From assembly GCA_017615325.1 (NCBI GenBank), contig JAGAAI010000008.1:1-58487 (forward strand): 58,487 nt of DNA. The letters run 5' to 3'. The DNA is from Clostridiales bacterium. GTDB taxonomy: Bacteria > Bacillota > Clostridia > Saccharofermentanales > Saccharofermentanaceae. The translations under genes and the position numbers were made by a program. Positions 33,714 through 42,535 of the stretch are shown here, in pieces (within the stretch, counting starts at the first letter, position 1; every line of letters starts with the position of its first letter). The notes under the pieces are model-generated. The model was not told the DNA's origin. It saw nothing but the letters and a program-made list of their open reading frames with translations, and did not search any database.

Positions 33714-33940
33714 ATGAGTTCTTTAATAAGTGTAAGAGTAAGTGATTCAGAAAAAGAGCTGCTCGACAAAGCGTCTTCTCTTTATGGTTGCGGGGTGTCT
33801 TCCCTGATGAAGAGACTCGTTTTGAAAAGCTTGAAGACGAATTCGACATGCATATGATCGAAGAATATGAGCTCAAGAAAAAAGACGGAACTCTTAAGAC
33901 GAGACCTTCCAGCGAATTGTGGGCGGAACTTGATCTGTGA
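33714..33940 (+). pseudogene. RelB-like antitoxin with a one-base frameshift
   Basis: The ATG has AGGAGG just upstream. The first 40 residues (SSLISVRVSDSEKELLDKASSLYGCGVSSLMK...) are a RelB-type antitoxin N-terminus. The frame then runs to a stop at 33855-33857. In the neighbouring frame the expected rest continues: EKLEDEFDMHMIEEYELKKKDG...LWAELDL, with its stop at 33938-33940 overlapping the toxin start. Total length 227 bases is one short of a multiple of three, so a G seems lost in GTTTTGAAAAG (33828-33838). Possibly a sequencing error, decay, or a real frameshift. Confidence 0.7.
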
Positions 33941-34209
33941 ACTACACCGTTGTAACAACTGAAGACTTCGAGAAACAGCTGCGAAAACTTGACCGTTCCG
34001 TACAGATCGTCATCGCAAAGTGGATCAAAAAACATCTGGAAAACTGTGAGGACCCCAAAGTTTCAGGTAAAGCTCTTTCAGCTAACCTGAAAGGTTATTG
34101 GCGTTACCGCATCGGCGATTATCGGCTTCTCGCAGAGATCAAAGAAAAAGAACTCGTCATCGTTGCAGTATCGATTGCACATCGCAGCGAGGTGTACAAA
34201 CAGGATTAG
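33937..34209 (+). CDS. RelE-like mRNA interferase toxin
   Basis: 90 residues from a GTG that overlaps the antitoxin stop. RelE/ParE fold pattern: TEDFEKQLRKLDRSVQ at the start, LKGYWRYRIGDYRLLAEI in the middle, HRSEVYK at the end. The basic residues typical of RelE (in WRYRIGDYR) and the terminal Tyr are there, so it looks intact. RelE toxins cut mRNA in the ribosome. Its partner antitoxin is frameshifted. Confidence 0.85.
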   Translation: MNYTVVTTEDFEKQLRKLDRSVQIVIAKWIKKHLENCEDPKVSGKALSANLKGYWRYRIGDYRLLAEIKEKELVIVAVSIAHRSEVYKQD

Positions 34210-34270
34210 AGCAATATATTGTCCGTACCCTTCCTAAATCCTTCCACTAACTGTGATCGAAAAGCCTCTT

Positions 34271-35230
34271 TCAGGTGATCCTGTTAAGCCAGGTCATGGC
34301 AAGATCTGGCCACTTGGCAACATCCGGAAAATCAGGAACTTCGAAATCTTCGGGCGGCACGAACGGATCAGACTGATCGTCGGGGAACTGCTCGATAAGT
34401 TCCTGGCGACGCTCCTCAGATACATTTATCCCCTTCCCGGCCTTGACCGCTGCGACTGCGCGCATCACCTGATCCATGGTGTAGGGCTCGCCGAAGTCGC
34501 CCTTCTTGAAGGCATCGTTTAAGACTGACAATCCGTGCCATCCGGCGGGGAATGCATAGTATGCATAAGGCACGCCGGCATTCCTTAGTGCGGCAGCAAA
34601 CATCATGCTGTTATCTACCGGAACGAGATCATCTGTTACGGTCTGCCAGAGGAAGGTCGGCGGTGTGTCGGGCGTGACGTGCTTTTCGAGCGAGAAGTAT
34701 TCATATTCTTCTGCGGGACCGTCTTTGCCGATCAGCGCCCACATTGAGAACTCATGGGTCTTCTCCCCGCTCGTAATGACGGGATAACTTAAGATCATGC
34801 CATCGGGGCGGTTGCTGATAGCCGCAATTTCAGGATCAGGATCTGTCACATCAGCATAGTGAACTCCCAAAGATCCGCAGACATGCGCGCCTGCTGAGAA
34901 TCCGCAGATCACAAGTTTTTGGGGTGCGATCTTCTTCCTGATATAACGGACTGCACGGGAGATATCATTCAGGGGCTGATGCAAAAGCGGCACCGAGAAA
35001 GTGATATCAGTAGTGTAAGTCAAGACTGCGCAGTTCATGCCGCGGGCAAAGAATTCCTTAGCAACTACTTCACCCTCGGGAGGCACTACCATACAGTATC
35101 CGCCGCCCGGGACAACGAGCATGAAGGGACGGACTTCATCGTCTTCATGAAGGTAGAAAGTCAGGTTGGGAATGAAGCCGTATGCGGCCTCGTAATGGTA
35201 TTCATCTATTGTCCAGATATTTTCTCTCAT
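34271..35230 (-). CDS. alpha/beta-hydrolase, probable carbohydrate esterase
   Basis: 319 residues. Oxyanion site PGGGYCMV (about 41-48) and nucleophile Ser in GFSAGAHVCG (about 115-124). A later Asp in TDDLVPVDNS and a His in AGWHGLS complete the triad. No signal peptide. It resembles xylan acetyl esterase/BD-FAE-type enzymes that act on small carbohydrate esters. It is the third gene of the eda-kdgK-esterase operon, so it probably removes acetyl groups from imported sugars. Confidence 0.82.
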   Translation of the reverse strand: MRENIWTIDEYHYEAAYGFIPNLTFYLHEDDEVRPFMLVVPGGGYCMVVPPEGEVVAKEFFARGMNCAVLTYTTDITFSVPLLHQPLNDISRAVRYIRKKIAPQKLVICGFSAGAHVCGSLGVHYADVTDPDPEIAAISNRPDGMILSYPVITSGEKTHEFSMWALIGKDGPAEEYEYFSLEKHVTPDTPPTFLWQTVTDDLVPVDNSMMFAAALRNAGVPYAYYAFPAGWHGLSVLNDAFKKGDFGEPYTMDQVMRAVAAVKAGKGINVSEERRQELIEQFPDDQSDPFVPPEDFEVPDFPDVAKWPDLAMTWLNRIT

Positions 35231-35234
35231 GAGA

Positions 35235-36260
35235 TCACCTCTGAACCCTTCCAGAGCCGTCGCCTGCCATGAGGGTCTCGACTTCCTTAACGGTAACGCG
35301 GTTGAAGTCTCCCGGGATCGTGTGCTTTAAGCAGCTGGCGGCAACTGCAAATTCCAATGCCTTCTCATCGGAGTCGTAATTGTTGAGTCCGTAGATCAAG
35401 CCTGCAGCAAAAGAATCGCCTCCGCCAACGCGGTCAACTATGTCAGTGATGTCGTACTTGCGGCTCACATAGAAAGTGTCGCCGTCGTGGATGCAGGCGC
35501 GCCAGCCGTTGTGGTCGGCACTTATGCTTTCGCGCAGAGTGACTGCGACGATCTTTGCATTGGGATAGGCTTCCATCACCTTGCCTGTAAGCTCCATATA
35601 TTTATCGTCATCTATGGATCCTGATGTAACATCGACATCGACGGAGATGCCGAGTGACTTCTGGCAGTCCTCCTCGTTTGCGATGATGACATCAGTCAAA
35701 GATGCGATCTTCTTCATTACTTCGGATGCTTCGACCCCGTATTTCCAGAGATTCTTTCTGAAGTTAAGATCACAGGATACGGTAATGCCGCGGAGGTTGG
35801 CTTCAGTGACTGCAGCGACCGCAACATCGGCAGCGTTCTTTGAGATCGCGGGAGTGATGCCCGTTATGTGAAGCCAGGTCGTATCGGCGAAGATCTTCTC
35901 CCAGTCGTAGCTGTCAACATTTGCAAGAGCCATAGCAGAACCTTCCCTGTCGTATACGACCTTGGAAGGTCTCTGGCAGGCGCCCGTCTCAAGATAGTAG
36001 ATGCCGAGGCGCCCTTCGCCCCGCATGATGTTATCCGTTCCAACGCCGAATCCTTTGAGCTGTCTTACGCATTCATCCGCGATAGCATTGTCAGGCAGGA
36101 AAGTCACGAAGTCGGCATTCATCCCGAAGTTTGCAAGCGATACTGCGACATTCGCTTCTCCCCCTCCGAAAGTTGCCTCAAACGAAGGCGACTGGAGGAA
36201 CCTCTCGTTCCCCGCTGACTTAAGCCTCAGCATTATCTCGCCCAAACAGGTTATCTTCAT
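35235..36260 (-). CDS. kdgK: 2-keto-3-deoxygluconate kinase (PfkB family)
   Basis: 341 residues of the ribokinase family. N-terminal [24 protein letters not shown], and the C-terminal [17 protein letters not shown] motif with the catalytic Asp. It phosphorylates KDG to KDPG. Function is supported by eda immediately upstream (three bases apart) and by the other hexuronate genes in the window. The RBS GGAGGG lies in the end of eda. Confidence 0.9.
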   Translation of the reverse strand: MKITCLGEIMLRLKSAGNERFLQSPSFEATFGGGEANVAVSLANFGMNADFVTFLPDNAIADECVRQLKGFGVGTDNIMRGEGRLGIYYLETGACQRPSKVVYDREGSAMALANVDSYDWEKIFADTTWLHITGITPAISKNAADVAVAAVTEANLRGITVSCDLNFRKNLWKYGVEASEVMKKIASLTDVIIANEEDCQKSLGISVDVDVTSGSIDDDKYMELTGKVMEAYPNAKIVAVTLRESISADHNGWRACIHDGDTFYVSRKYDITDIVDRVGGGDSFAAGLIYGLNNYDSDEKALEFAVAASCLKHTIPGDFNRVTVKEVETLMAGDGSGRVQR

Positions 36261-36263
36261 TTA

Positions 36264-36902
36264 TCAGCCCTCCCTGACAGCACGTATCTTGCCGACTGCA
36301 TCTTTTGCGCGTGCCGTTATCTCTTCAAAGTTGTTGGATGCAATGAGTTTCGCAGGACATACCCAGCTGCCGCCTATTGCAGCGATGTAAGGCTCCTTGA
36401 TATAGTCCTCCAGGTTATCCCCATTTATTCCGCCAGTCGGAAGGAACTTGATGGATCTGAATACAGATGCAAGTTCCTTTATGGCTTTTATCCCGCCATA
36501 AACTGATGCCGGAAAAAATTTTACGACATCGAATCCCTTGTTTATCGCAGCGATTATCTCAGTCGGAGTAACGCAGCCCGGGATATATGGAATGCTGGTC
36601 GTAACGCAGTAGTCAGCGACTTCCGGAACGAAGCCCGGCGATACTATGAACGAGGCCCCTGCTTCGATCGCGGTGCGCGCCGCCTTCAAAGACAGAACCG
36701 TGCCGGCACCGACCGTCATCTCAGGAACGTTTTCCTTAACGAGTCTTATCGCCTCAGGCGCGCATGCGGTCCTCAAAGTTATCTCCATAAAAGATATTCC
36801 GCCGGCAAGGAGCGCCCTTGCGGTATCGACCGCATCAGATGCGTCATCTATCACTACCACGGGTATTATCCCCGCTCTTTCAGCCTTATCGAAAAAGTCC
36901 AT
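36264..36902 (-). CDS. eda: KDPG aldolase
   Basis: 212 residues, normal length. Class I aldolase with the Schiff-base Lys in GFDVVKFFPASVYGG (about 130-144), the Glu in SFMEITLRT, and the phosphate-binding TGGIN near 167. It splits KDPG to pyruvate and glyceraldehyde 3-phosphate, the last step of hexuronate breakdown. First gene of the operon eda-kdgK-esterase, divergent from uxaC. The promoter region carries a palindrome at 36916-36936. Confidence 0.92.
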   Translation of the reverse strand: MDFFDKAERAGIIPVVVIDDASDAVDTARALLAGGISFMEITLRTACAPEAIRLVKENVPEMTVGAGTVLSLKAARTAIEAGASFIVSPGFVPEVADYCVTTSIPYIPGCVTPTEIIAAINKGFDVVKFFPASVYGGIKAIKELASVFRSIKFLPTGGINGDNLEDYIKEPYIAAIGGSWVCPAKLIASNNFEEITARAKDAVGKIRAVREG

Positions 36903-36915
36903 TTTTCAACACCCC

Positions 36916-36936
36916 GTATCAAAACATTTTCGATAC
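36916..36936. promoter_or_regulatory. operator-like palindrome between eda and uxaC
   Basis: GTATC-AAAACATTTTC-GATAC, matching on eight of ten base pairs. The form recalls LacI-family sites. A related half site TTTTCGAT recurs at about 36949. It could control both operons with hexuronate intermediates as signal. No regulator gene for it is in the window. Confidence 0.45.
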
Positions 36937-37018
36937 TAATTCTAACACTTTTCGATTTGCTTTAATATCTGTCATGTAGTATTTTTATCCTAAAGAAAAC
37001 AGTCAAACGAGGTCCAAA

Positions 37019-38416
37019 ATGAAAGCACTTATCAACGACGATTTCCTCTTAGGATCCGACAAGGCAAGAAAGCTCTTTAAGGCTTACGCCAAAGATCTTC
37101 CGATCGTAGATTACCACTGCCACTTATCTCCCAAAGAGATAGCAGAAGATATATCGTTCGAAAACTTAACGGACCTTTGGCTTTCCCACGACCACTACAA
37201 GTGGAGACTGATGCGCGCGGCAGGTGTAGATGAAGAACTCATAACAGGCAATGCACCCGCCAAGGACAAGTTCATGGCATGGGCAAAGGTCATCGGCATG
37301 GCATGGGGCAATCCCTTATACCACTGGACCGCTTTGGAACTCGCAAGATACTTTGATATCTACGAACCTTTGAATGAATATACGGCTGAAGAGATCTGGG
37401 ATAAGACTTCCGCAATGCTAAAGAAAAACAACATGACAGCATCCTATTTCCTGAAGGTATCCAATGTCGAACTTCTCTGCACGACAGACGATCCCGCGGA
37501 CGATCTTTCTTACCACAAAAAGATCGCTGAAGATGATAAGATAAAGGCCCGCGTCCTCCCCACTTTCAGGCCGGACAGGGCACTCAATATCGCATCACCT
37601 GATTACCTTGATTACTTATCCAAGCTCTCCGATGCAAGCGGCATCGATATCAAAGATCTTGACAGTTTAAAAGAAGCGCTGATATCAAGGATCGATTTCT
37701 TCAGCTCCGTGGGCTGCCGTCTTGCTGATCACGGACTGGAGAATATCCCTCCGATATTCTCCAATGAGGATCAGGTTGAAAGCTTGTTTAAGATGCGCTT
37801 TTCAGATGCAAACATCAACAGTGCGGCATACAGCACTTTCGAACCCTATATGCTGCTATTCCTTGCCAAAGAATATGCCAAGAGGAACTGGACGATGCAG
37901 CTTCATTTCGGCTGCAGGAGAGACAATAACGAGAGACTGTTTAACATGCTCGGCAAGGACATAGGGTGCGACGCGATAACAGGTTACTTTAACTCCACTG
38001 CGCCCCTTGCAAGATACATGAGCGATCTTGATAAAGAAGGGATGCTGCCGAAGATGATAATCTACAGTTTAGACCCCCACATGAACGAGCAGATCGATAC
38101 TCTTATCGGCTGCTTCCAAGAAGGTCCTGATGTCATGAAGATCCAACATGGGTCTGCCTGGTGGTTCAACGACAACATCGAAGGCATGAAAGCGCAGATG
38201 AAGAGCCTTTCCCAGCAGAGCTACTTCCCGGGATTCATCGGCATGCTGACAGATTCAAGGAGCTTCACTTCCTACCCCAGGCACGAATACTTCAGAAGGA
38301 TACTCTGCAACATGCTCGCAGATTCAGTCAATGAAGGACTCTTCCCTGATGATGACAGGATCCTCGGAGACATCATCCGGAATGTCTGCCACGATAATGC
38401 GGCGGGGTATTTTTGA
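37019..38416 (+). CDS. uxaC: glucuronate/galacturonate isomerase
   Basis: 465 residues, normal length. Amidohydrolase-like fold: DYHCHLSPKEIAEDISF at the start, NPLYHWTALEL, ETRRDN-like HFGCRRDNN, and a C-terminal LTDSRSF. It turns D-glucuronate into fructuronate, or galacturonate into tagaturonate. GAGG stands six bases before the ATG. It opens the pathway completed by uxuB, uxuA, kdgK and eda, and would use the glucuronate freed by the GH115 enzyme. Confidence 0.94.
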   Translation: MKALINDDFLLGSDKARKLFKAYAKDLPIVDYHCHLSPKEIAEDISFENLTDLWLSHDHYKWRLMRAAGVDEELITGNAPAKDKFMAWAKVIGMAWGNPLYHWTALELARYFDIYEPLNEYTAEEIWDKTSAMLKKNNMTASYFLKVSNVELLCTTDDPADDLSYHKKIAEDDKIKARVLPTFRPDRALNIASPDYLDYLSKLSDASGIDIKDLDSLKEALISRIDFFSSVGCRLADHGLENIPPIFSNEDQVESLFKMRFSDANINSAAYSTFEPYMLLFLAKEYAKRNWTMQLHFGCRRDNNERLFNMLGKDIGCDAITGYFNSTAPLARYMSDLDKEGMLPKMIIYSLDPHMNEQIDTLIGCFQEGPDVMKIQHGSAWWFNDNIEGMKAQMKSLSQQSYFPGFIGMLTDSRSFTSYPRHEYFRRILCNMLADSVNEGLFPDDDRILGDIIRNVCHDNAAGYF

Positions 38417-38487
38417 AGGGTTACACGGTTCCTCTTCCCCCCCATTGATTCATGAGCAGATCACAAGTGTAACTTTGAAACTTGATA

Positions 38488-39798
38488 CTATAAACTCTCC
38501 GGCAGCGATGCTCCGTTGGACATCTTTATGCCATTTAGTATCTCCAATGCCCGTTCCTCACTTATGCCGGTCTTTTCGGCATAGGTGAGCCAGTTAGACA
38601 CGACATCTTCCGTTTCTGAGATTGTCTTCCGGCAGAACTCTGAGGACAGACCCATTGATCTGCCGCTATCGATAATATCATCAGCAGTTATTCCCGAAGT
38701 CTTTCCGTTTATGGACATCTGGTGTTTTGATATCCATTTATTACCTGGATTATACGCAAAAGTCAGATCATAAGCAGGGGAGATCTTCCACTCACCTCTT
38801 CGATCCATCAAGAACGAGAAATTCTTGACATGATCATCGCAGTTGCCTCCAAGCACGGCAAAAACCATACGCTTGAAAATCTGTTCAACACCGCTTTTGC
38901 CTATCCCGAGCCGTTTTGCATAATCGGTATATAATTCATAACTGCAAACATTCGGTGTGTTGTAATCAAAATGCCCGAGAGCAGCAAGAGTTTGCATATG
39001 TACTTTATCGCCGTTTACACGGTCAAAACGTTTAGTCATAAAATGATGAAGTCCGTCCTTTTCGTATATACGGCATTCATTCATATCAATACCGAGATCC
39101 ACTGCCATAAGATAGTAAGCATATTCAATGAGCGAATACTGCTTTTTATCAGTTAAGTTATGGTCGCCATTACCGGATACTCCGTCAAACTTGATGAGCC
39201 AGTAGCCAAAACCCTTCCCTGCGTCCACCTGTCCTGACCTTACCTGGCCGGTTTTTTCGTTCCAGGCAACAACCGCTTTTGCTCTTGCACCACCTGCCGA
39301 CGACCCTATCTCCATCAGCTGCATTATGCTTGCCTCCTTTTCGGTCAGTACTGCACTTTCTTTACCCGATAATATTTCAGAAGCAAGCTTTGTCATTTCG
39401 GTCACGTCGACTTCGCTGTTTTTGTGATCCGGACCGGTCGCAGGAACGTATTCAAGAGCGCCCATACCTCGTTTGCCCGTATAGCAAAGCCTTTCTATCG
39501 CCGTAAAAGATTCAGGTGAACGTCCTTGACCGGCAAGCCACTTATCAATAACAGCGTTACCGAATCTGTCAGGCAAAGAGTCGGCTAATAATCCCGGAAT
39601 ACCCTTGAAGGCTTCAATGCGGCCGAGTTCAGGAAATGAGTAGACTCTGTCAGATAAAGGCATTTTGAATGGCGATAGTTCTATCCCGCTCCTTAGAAAT
39701 CCTTTGTCATATTCAAAGCTCACCGCTGCGGCGTTTTCGCTCTGATATATGTATCCGATGCGAGTACCCCAAAGGTACACTTCTGCTGCGTTTATCAT
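38488..39798 (-). CDS. hipA: HipA-like serine/threonine kinase toxin
   Basis: 436 residues, HipA length. N-terminal domain with RIGYIYQ...FEYDKGFL; GSSAGGARAKAVVAW is the P-loop-like segment, LIKFDG holds the ATP-binding Lys, HFMTKRFDR, catalytic NCDDHVKNFSFL and metal-binding SPAYDL. HipA toxins phosphorylate tRNA synthetases or related targets and slow growth. The start overlaps the end of the antitoxin gene (ATGA), typical of hipBA. Confidence 0.9.
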   Translation of the reverse strand: MINAAEVYLWGTRIGYIYQSENAAAVSFEYDKGFLRSGIELSPFKMPLSDRVYSFPELGRIEAFKGIPGLLADSLPDRFGNAVIDKWLAGQGRSPESFTAIERLCYTGKRGMGALEYVPATGPDHKNSEVDVTEMTKLASEILSGKESAVLTEKEASIMQLMEIGSSAGGARAKAVVAWNEKTGQVRSGQVDAGKGFGYWLIKFDGVSGNGDHNLTDKKQYSLIEYAYYLMAVDLGIDMNECRIYEKDGLHHFMTKRFDRVNGDKVHMQTLAALGHFDYNTPNVCSYELYTDYAKRLGIGKSGVEQIFKRMVFAVLGGNCDDHVKNFSFLMDRRGEWKISPAYDLTFAYNPGNKWISKHQMSINGKTSGITADDIIDSGRSMGLSSEFCRKTISETEDVVSNWLTYAEKTGISEERALEILNGIKMSNGASLPESL

Positions 39799-40133
39799 TT
39801 TTCATCGCCCCATTTCCAGTCATTATCAACCTTCTTACGTTTCCTTGCTCTCTGCCTGGGGACGCTGTTGTTTATATAGCTGGAAGGGCGTTCCTCCTGG
39901 TCGGGTATTAACATATCTATCTTCTCTTCCAGATCAAGGACTTTTAGAAGCTTTATCAGGTTTAACATACCTATATCGCCTCCGTTTTCAAACCGCGCGA
40001 TCGTTCCGACCGAGATCATTGATTTCTCAGCAAGCTCGGCTCTTGTCATTGAATGAGCGATGCGGTATTGCTTGAAACGTTTCGAAAGTTCCCCGGCAAT
40101 AGCCTTATTTTGCAGATTTTTGTCTATCCTCAT
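39795..40133 (-). CDS. hipB: HipB-like XRE antitoxin
   Basis: 112 residues. XRE helix-turn-helix at about 15-70: LSKRFKQYRIAHSMTRAELAEKS, VGTIARFENGGDIGML, then LIKLLKVLDLEE, and a basic tail (PRQRARKRKK). It should bind HipA and repress the operon. It starts from an ATG with GGAAGGAAG upstream. Two direct 13-base repeats around its promoter are likely binding sites. Confidence 0.88.
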   Translation of the reverse strand: MRIDKNLQNKAIAGELSKRFKQYRIAHSMTRAELAEKSMISVGTIARFENGGDIGMLNLIKLLKVLDLEEKIDMLIPDQEERPSSYINNSVPRQRARKRKKVDNDWKWGDEK

Positions 40134-40210
40134 ATCGATGCTTCCTTCCTATCGTTTCTTTTGATCTTTGGCAACACCGTTATGCTCATAATAACACCGG
40201 ATAATATAAA

Positions 40211-40264
40211 ATACAATATATTAATTTTTATTGCTAGAATTTACAAATAATATACAATATATTA
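40211..40264 (-). promoter_or_regulatory. hipBA promoter with two repeated operator candidates
   Basis: The 13-mer ATACAATATATTA occurs at 40211-40223 and 40252-40264, 41 bases apart. Between and over them lies a minus-strand promoter: TTGTAA (40241-40246), 17 bases, TAATAT (40218-40223), so one repeat covers the -10 box. Confidence 0.55.
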
Positions 40265-40372
40265 TATTTTATTCGCCTACACCAGGGACGATGGAACATG
40301 ATGTAAGGATAAAAGCAGCAAAAAAACTACCGATGTAATTATTTTTTTGTATATGAAGCCCTCCCTTGCTGC

Positions 40373-42535
40373 TTACTGACCTGAATAATTCTCGTTCACA
40401 TATACATCAAGCCTGGACTGCAGCGAGCCTGCGATCTCATCTACTGATTTTTTCTGCGTGTAATATGTCATGATCTCATCATAGATAATGTCAAAAAGGC
40501 CCCAATCGTATGAAATTACGGTATCGATCTTATCGAGTATCCTTTTATACTCTTCTCCAACTTCCTTGGGAAGCGGTTTTCCCTTATTCCCTGAATCCGC
40601 CATCTCTCTGAAGATCATTTCATTTTCGGGTATGCTGTCAGGATCGACTGCATACTCAATCATCTTATCAACATATTCTTTACATACGGGGATCTGCCCC
40701 TCGGATACCACATATCTCTGGACATCATCACTTAAGAGATAACTCATAAATTCCCAGCAAACATCCTTGTATTTAGAGGAATCGGATATTGCACATAAGC
40801 CTTTCGCACTTATACCGTGCATATTCCCTCTGACGGCGGGAAAACCGAGAAAAGCCAAAGATCTGTGTTCTGATGAGATCATGGATGCAGAGAAATTGTA
40901 ATAATCATAAACAGTTGACAGTCCCGTCCTTTCTGTCAGGACCTCACCTTCGATCATGCTCTTCGGCGCCGGAATCTCCTCATATGAACCCACTCCGTAT
41001 TGCGTCGAATACTCTATGATCTTTTTAAGGTCACTCTTATCGAGCACATGTTCACCTGTTCTTGAAGCGATATATGTATTCAGAGGATATCTGATTATTC
41101 CATCCGATATATCATAAGCCATAGCGGAATATACCGGAGGAATGCCGCTTTCTTCTGCCTTATTCGCAAGATCCTCGAAGGTTAAGTCCCCATCTCCAAA
41201 GACAGATTCCAGGCCGAAATATCCTTCCAGGGAATAAGATGAAAACATCGAATAACAGTGTCCTTTTCCTGTCATCGTTTCTGCAACAGACGGATACAGG
41301 CGTGATGTTATATCATTGCTGTTAATGTAAGGCATGAGGTCACAAACCAGACCCATCCTGCCGAAATATTCATAGTCAAAATGTTCACCATAGAAGATAT
41401 CCGGAGCCTTGCCCTCGCTAAAATGCTTCAGGAGTTTAAGCAAAGCCGCCTGTGCTTCCTCTGCATCGTTCCAACTGTAATCAACAGAATAATCCTCAAG
41501 GAATATCCTGTAATCTTTGTGAGTGGAATTAAACTGGTAAACGGCCTGCTTCAAGGGCAGATCCAGTCCTACACCATATCCTCCGATCACGATCTGTTTT
41601 ACACCGGATTGATCGAGCGAACTGTCGTATATATACAGATCAAGTTCCGCTCCACCCTGAGCGTAACTGTAACTCTTTACAAAGTGCATGTCATCAAGAC
41701 AGAAATATCTGTACTCGGCAGCACGGGTCGCCGGGCGCACATTGACATAATTAAAATCAGCAAGTGTTTTTAAAGCGAGCGTCCCGATATTGATCTCAAA
41801 CAAGCCCTGAGACCCTACTACATATTTTCCGTAAGGCTCAGGCTGAAGGACAGGGAGATCTGAATAGTTCAACACCTTATCTATTGAATTCTTATCAAAA
41901 TCCACATTGTAATACCCGTCATCAAGTTCCAGATAATACTTATTGTCTTCGACAAAAAAAGGAGTAGCAGACACTTGCACGATAAGATTATCGTTTATGA
42001 CTGAAACAGGGGTAAGATCATTATCAAGTTTTGTTATCGAACCTTCTCTGACAACGACAAACCCGTCAGGTATAATAGAAAGACCTATAACATAATTGCT
42101 GTCATCGTCCTGAGATTTCTTCTTTAGTTCTCCCGTCTCCAAGTCAAAGAGTGCAACCATTCCATCTGTCAAAGGTATAAGGATCCCTCTGTCGGAAATC
42201 GATGCCACTTCCATCTGGATCATAATTTCTGCTTCAATCCCTGTCTTCCCGAGAATATTTCCCTCGTCATCAAATTTATATAGAGTCAGATACTGTTCTA
42301 TGCTGTCTTCACTGATAAACTTGTAAGATGATTCGAGTGCATAGTTAATTCCGTTAACCTTGTCAGCAGCAATAATGCTGTTATGATACGACGGATCATC
42401 ATTAAGTTCCAACGATCTCAATCTGTAGCTGTTTATCCCTTCAACTCTTGTAACAGGACTGTTGTTGCTCCTGCATGAGCATAGCATTAGCGACACGATA
42501 AGCAGAATCACTGCCGGTAAACTTCTCTTATACAT
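40373..42535 (-). CDS. large lipoprotein: propeller-like N-terminus fused to a solute-binding domain
   Basis: 720 residues. Lipobox LMLCSC. The first about 330 residues have repeats suggestive of a beta-propeller (YKFDDEGNILG, LFDLETGEL, SIIPDGFVVVREGSITKLD). From about 335 to the end is a family 1 solute-binding domain (LKQAVYQFNSTHKDYRIFLEDYS, APDIFYGEHFDYEYFGRMGLVCDLMPYI, VCWEFMSYLLSD). No permease lies nearby. It overlaps the previous lipoprotein gene by eight bases, in the blaI-blaR1 operon, so it may be a sensor or scavenger outside the cell. The domain reading is by pattern. Confidence 0.75.
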   Translation of the reverse strand: MYKRSLPAVILLIVSLMLCSCRSNNSPVTRVEGINSYRLRSLELNDDPSYHNSIIAADKVNGINYALESSYKFISEDSIEQYLTLYKFDDEGNILGKTGIEAEIMIQMEVASISDRGILIPLTDGMVALFDLETGELKKKSQDDDSNYVIGLSIIPDGFVVVREGSITKLDNDLTPVSVINDNLIVQVSATPFFVEDNKYYLELDDGYYNVDFDKNSIDKVLNYSDLPVLQPEPYGKYVVGSQGLFEINIGTLALKTLADFNYVNVRPATRAAEYRYFCLDDMHFVKSYSYAQGGAELDLYIYDSSLDQSGVKQIVIGGYGVGLDLPLKQAVYQFNSTHKDYRIFLEDYSVDYSWNDAEEAQAALLKLLKHFSEGKAPDIFYGEHFDYEYFGRMGLVCDLMPYINSNDITSRLYPSVAETMTGKGHCYSMFSSYSLEGYFGLESVFGDGDLTFEDLANKAEESGIPPVYSAMAYDISDGIIRYPLNTYIASRTGEHVLDKSDLKKIIEYSTQYGVGSYEEIPAPKSMIEGEVLTERTGLSTVYDYYNFSASMISSEHRSLAFLGFPAVRGNMHGISAKGLCAISDSSKYKDVCWEFMSYLLSDDVQRYVVSEGQIPVCKEYVDKMIEYAVDPDSIPENEMIFREMADSGNKGKPLPKEVGEEYKRILDKIDTVISYDWGLFDIIYDEIMTYYTQKKSVDEIAGSLQSRLDVYVNENYSGQ

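Noticed and set aside
33828..33838. Programmed -1 frameshift site in the antitoxin
   Set aside because: GTTTTGAAAAG is not a standard X-XXY-YYZ slippery heptamer in the reading frame and no clear stimulating hairpin follows. Kept only as a remote option.
38417..38487. Terminator after uxaC
   Set aside because: Only a weak GTTACA/TGTAAC pairing without a T-run is present, too little to call.
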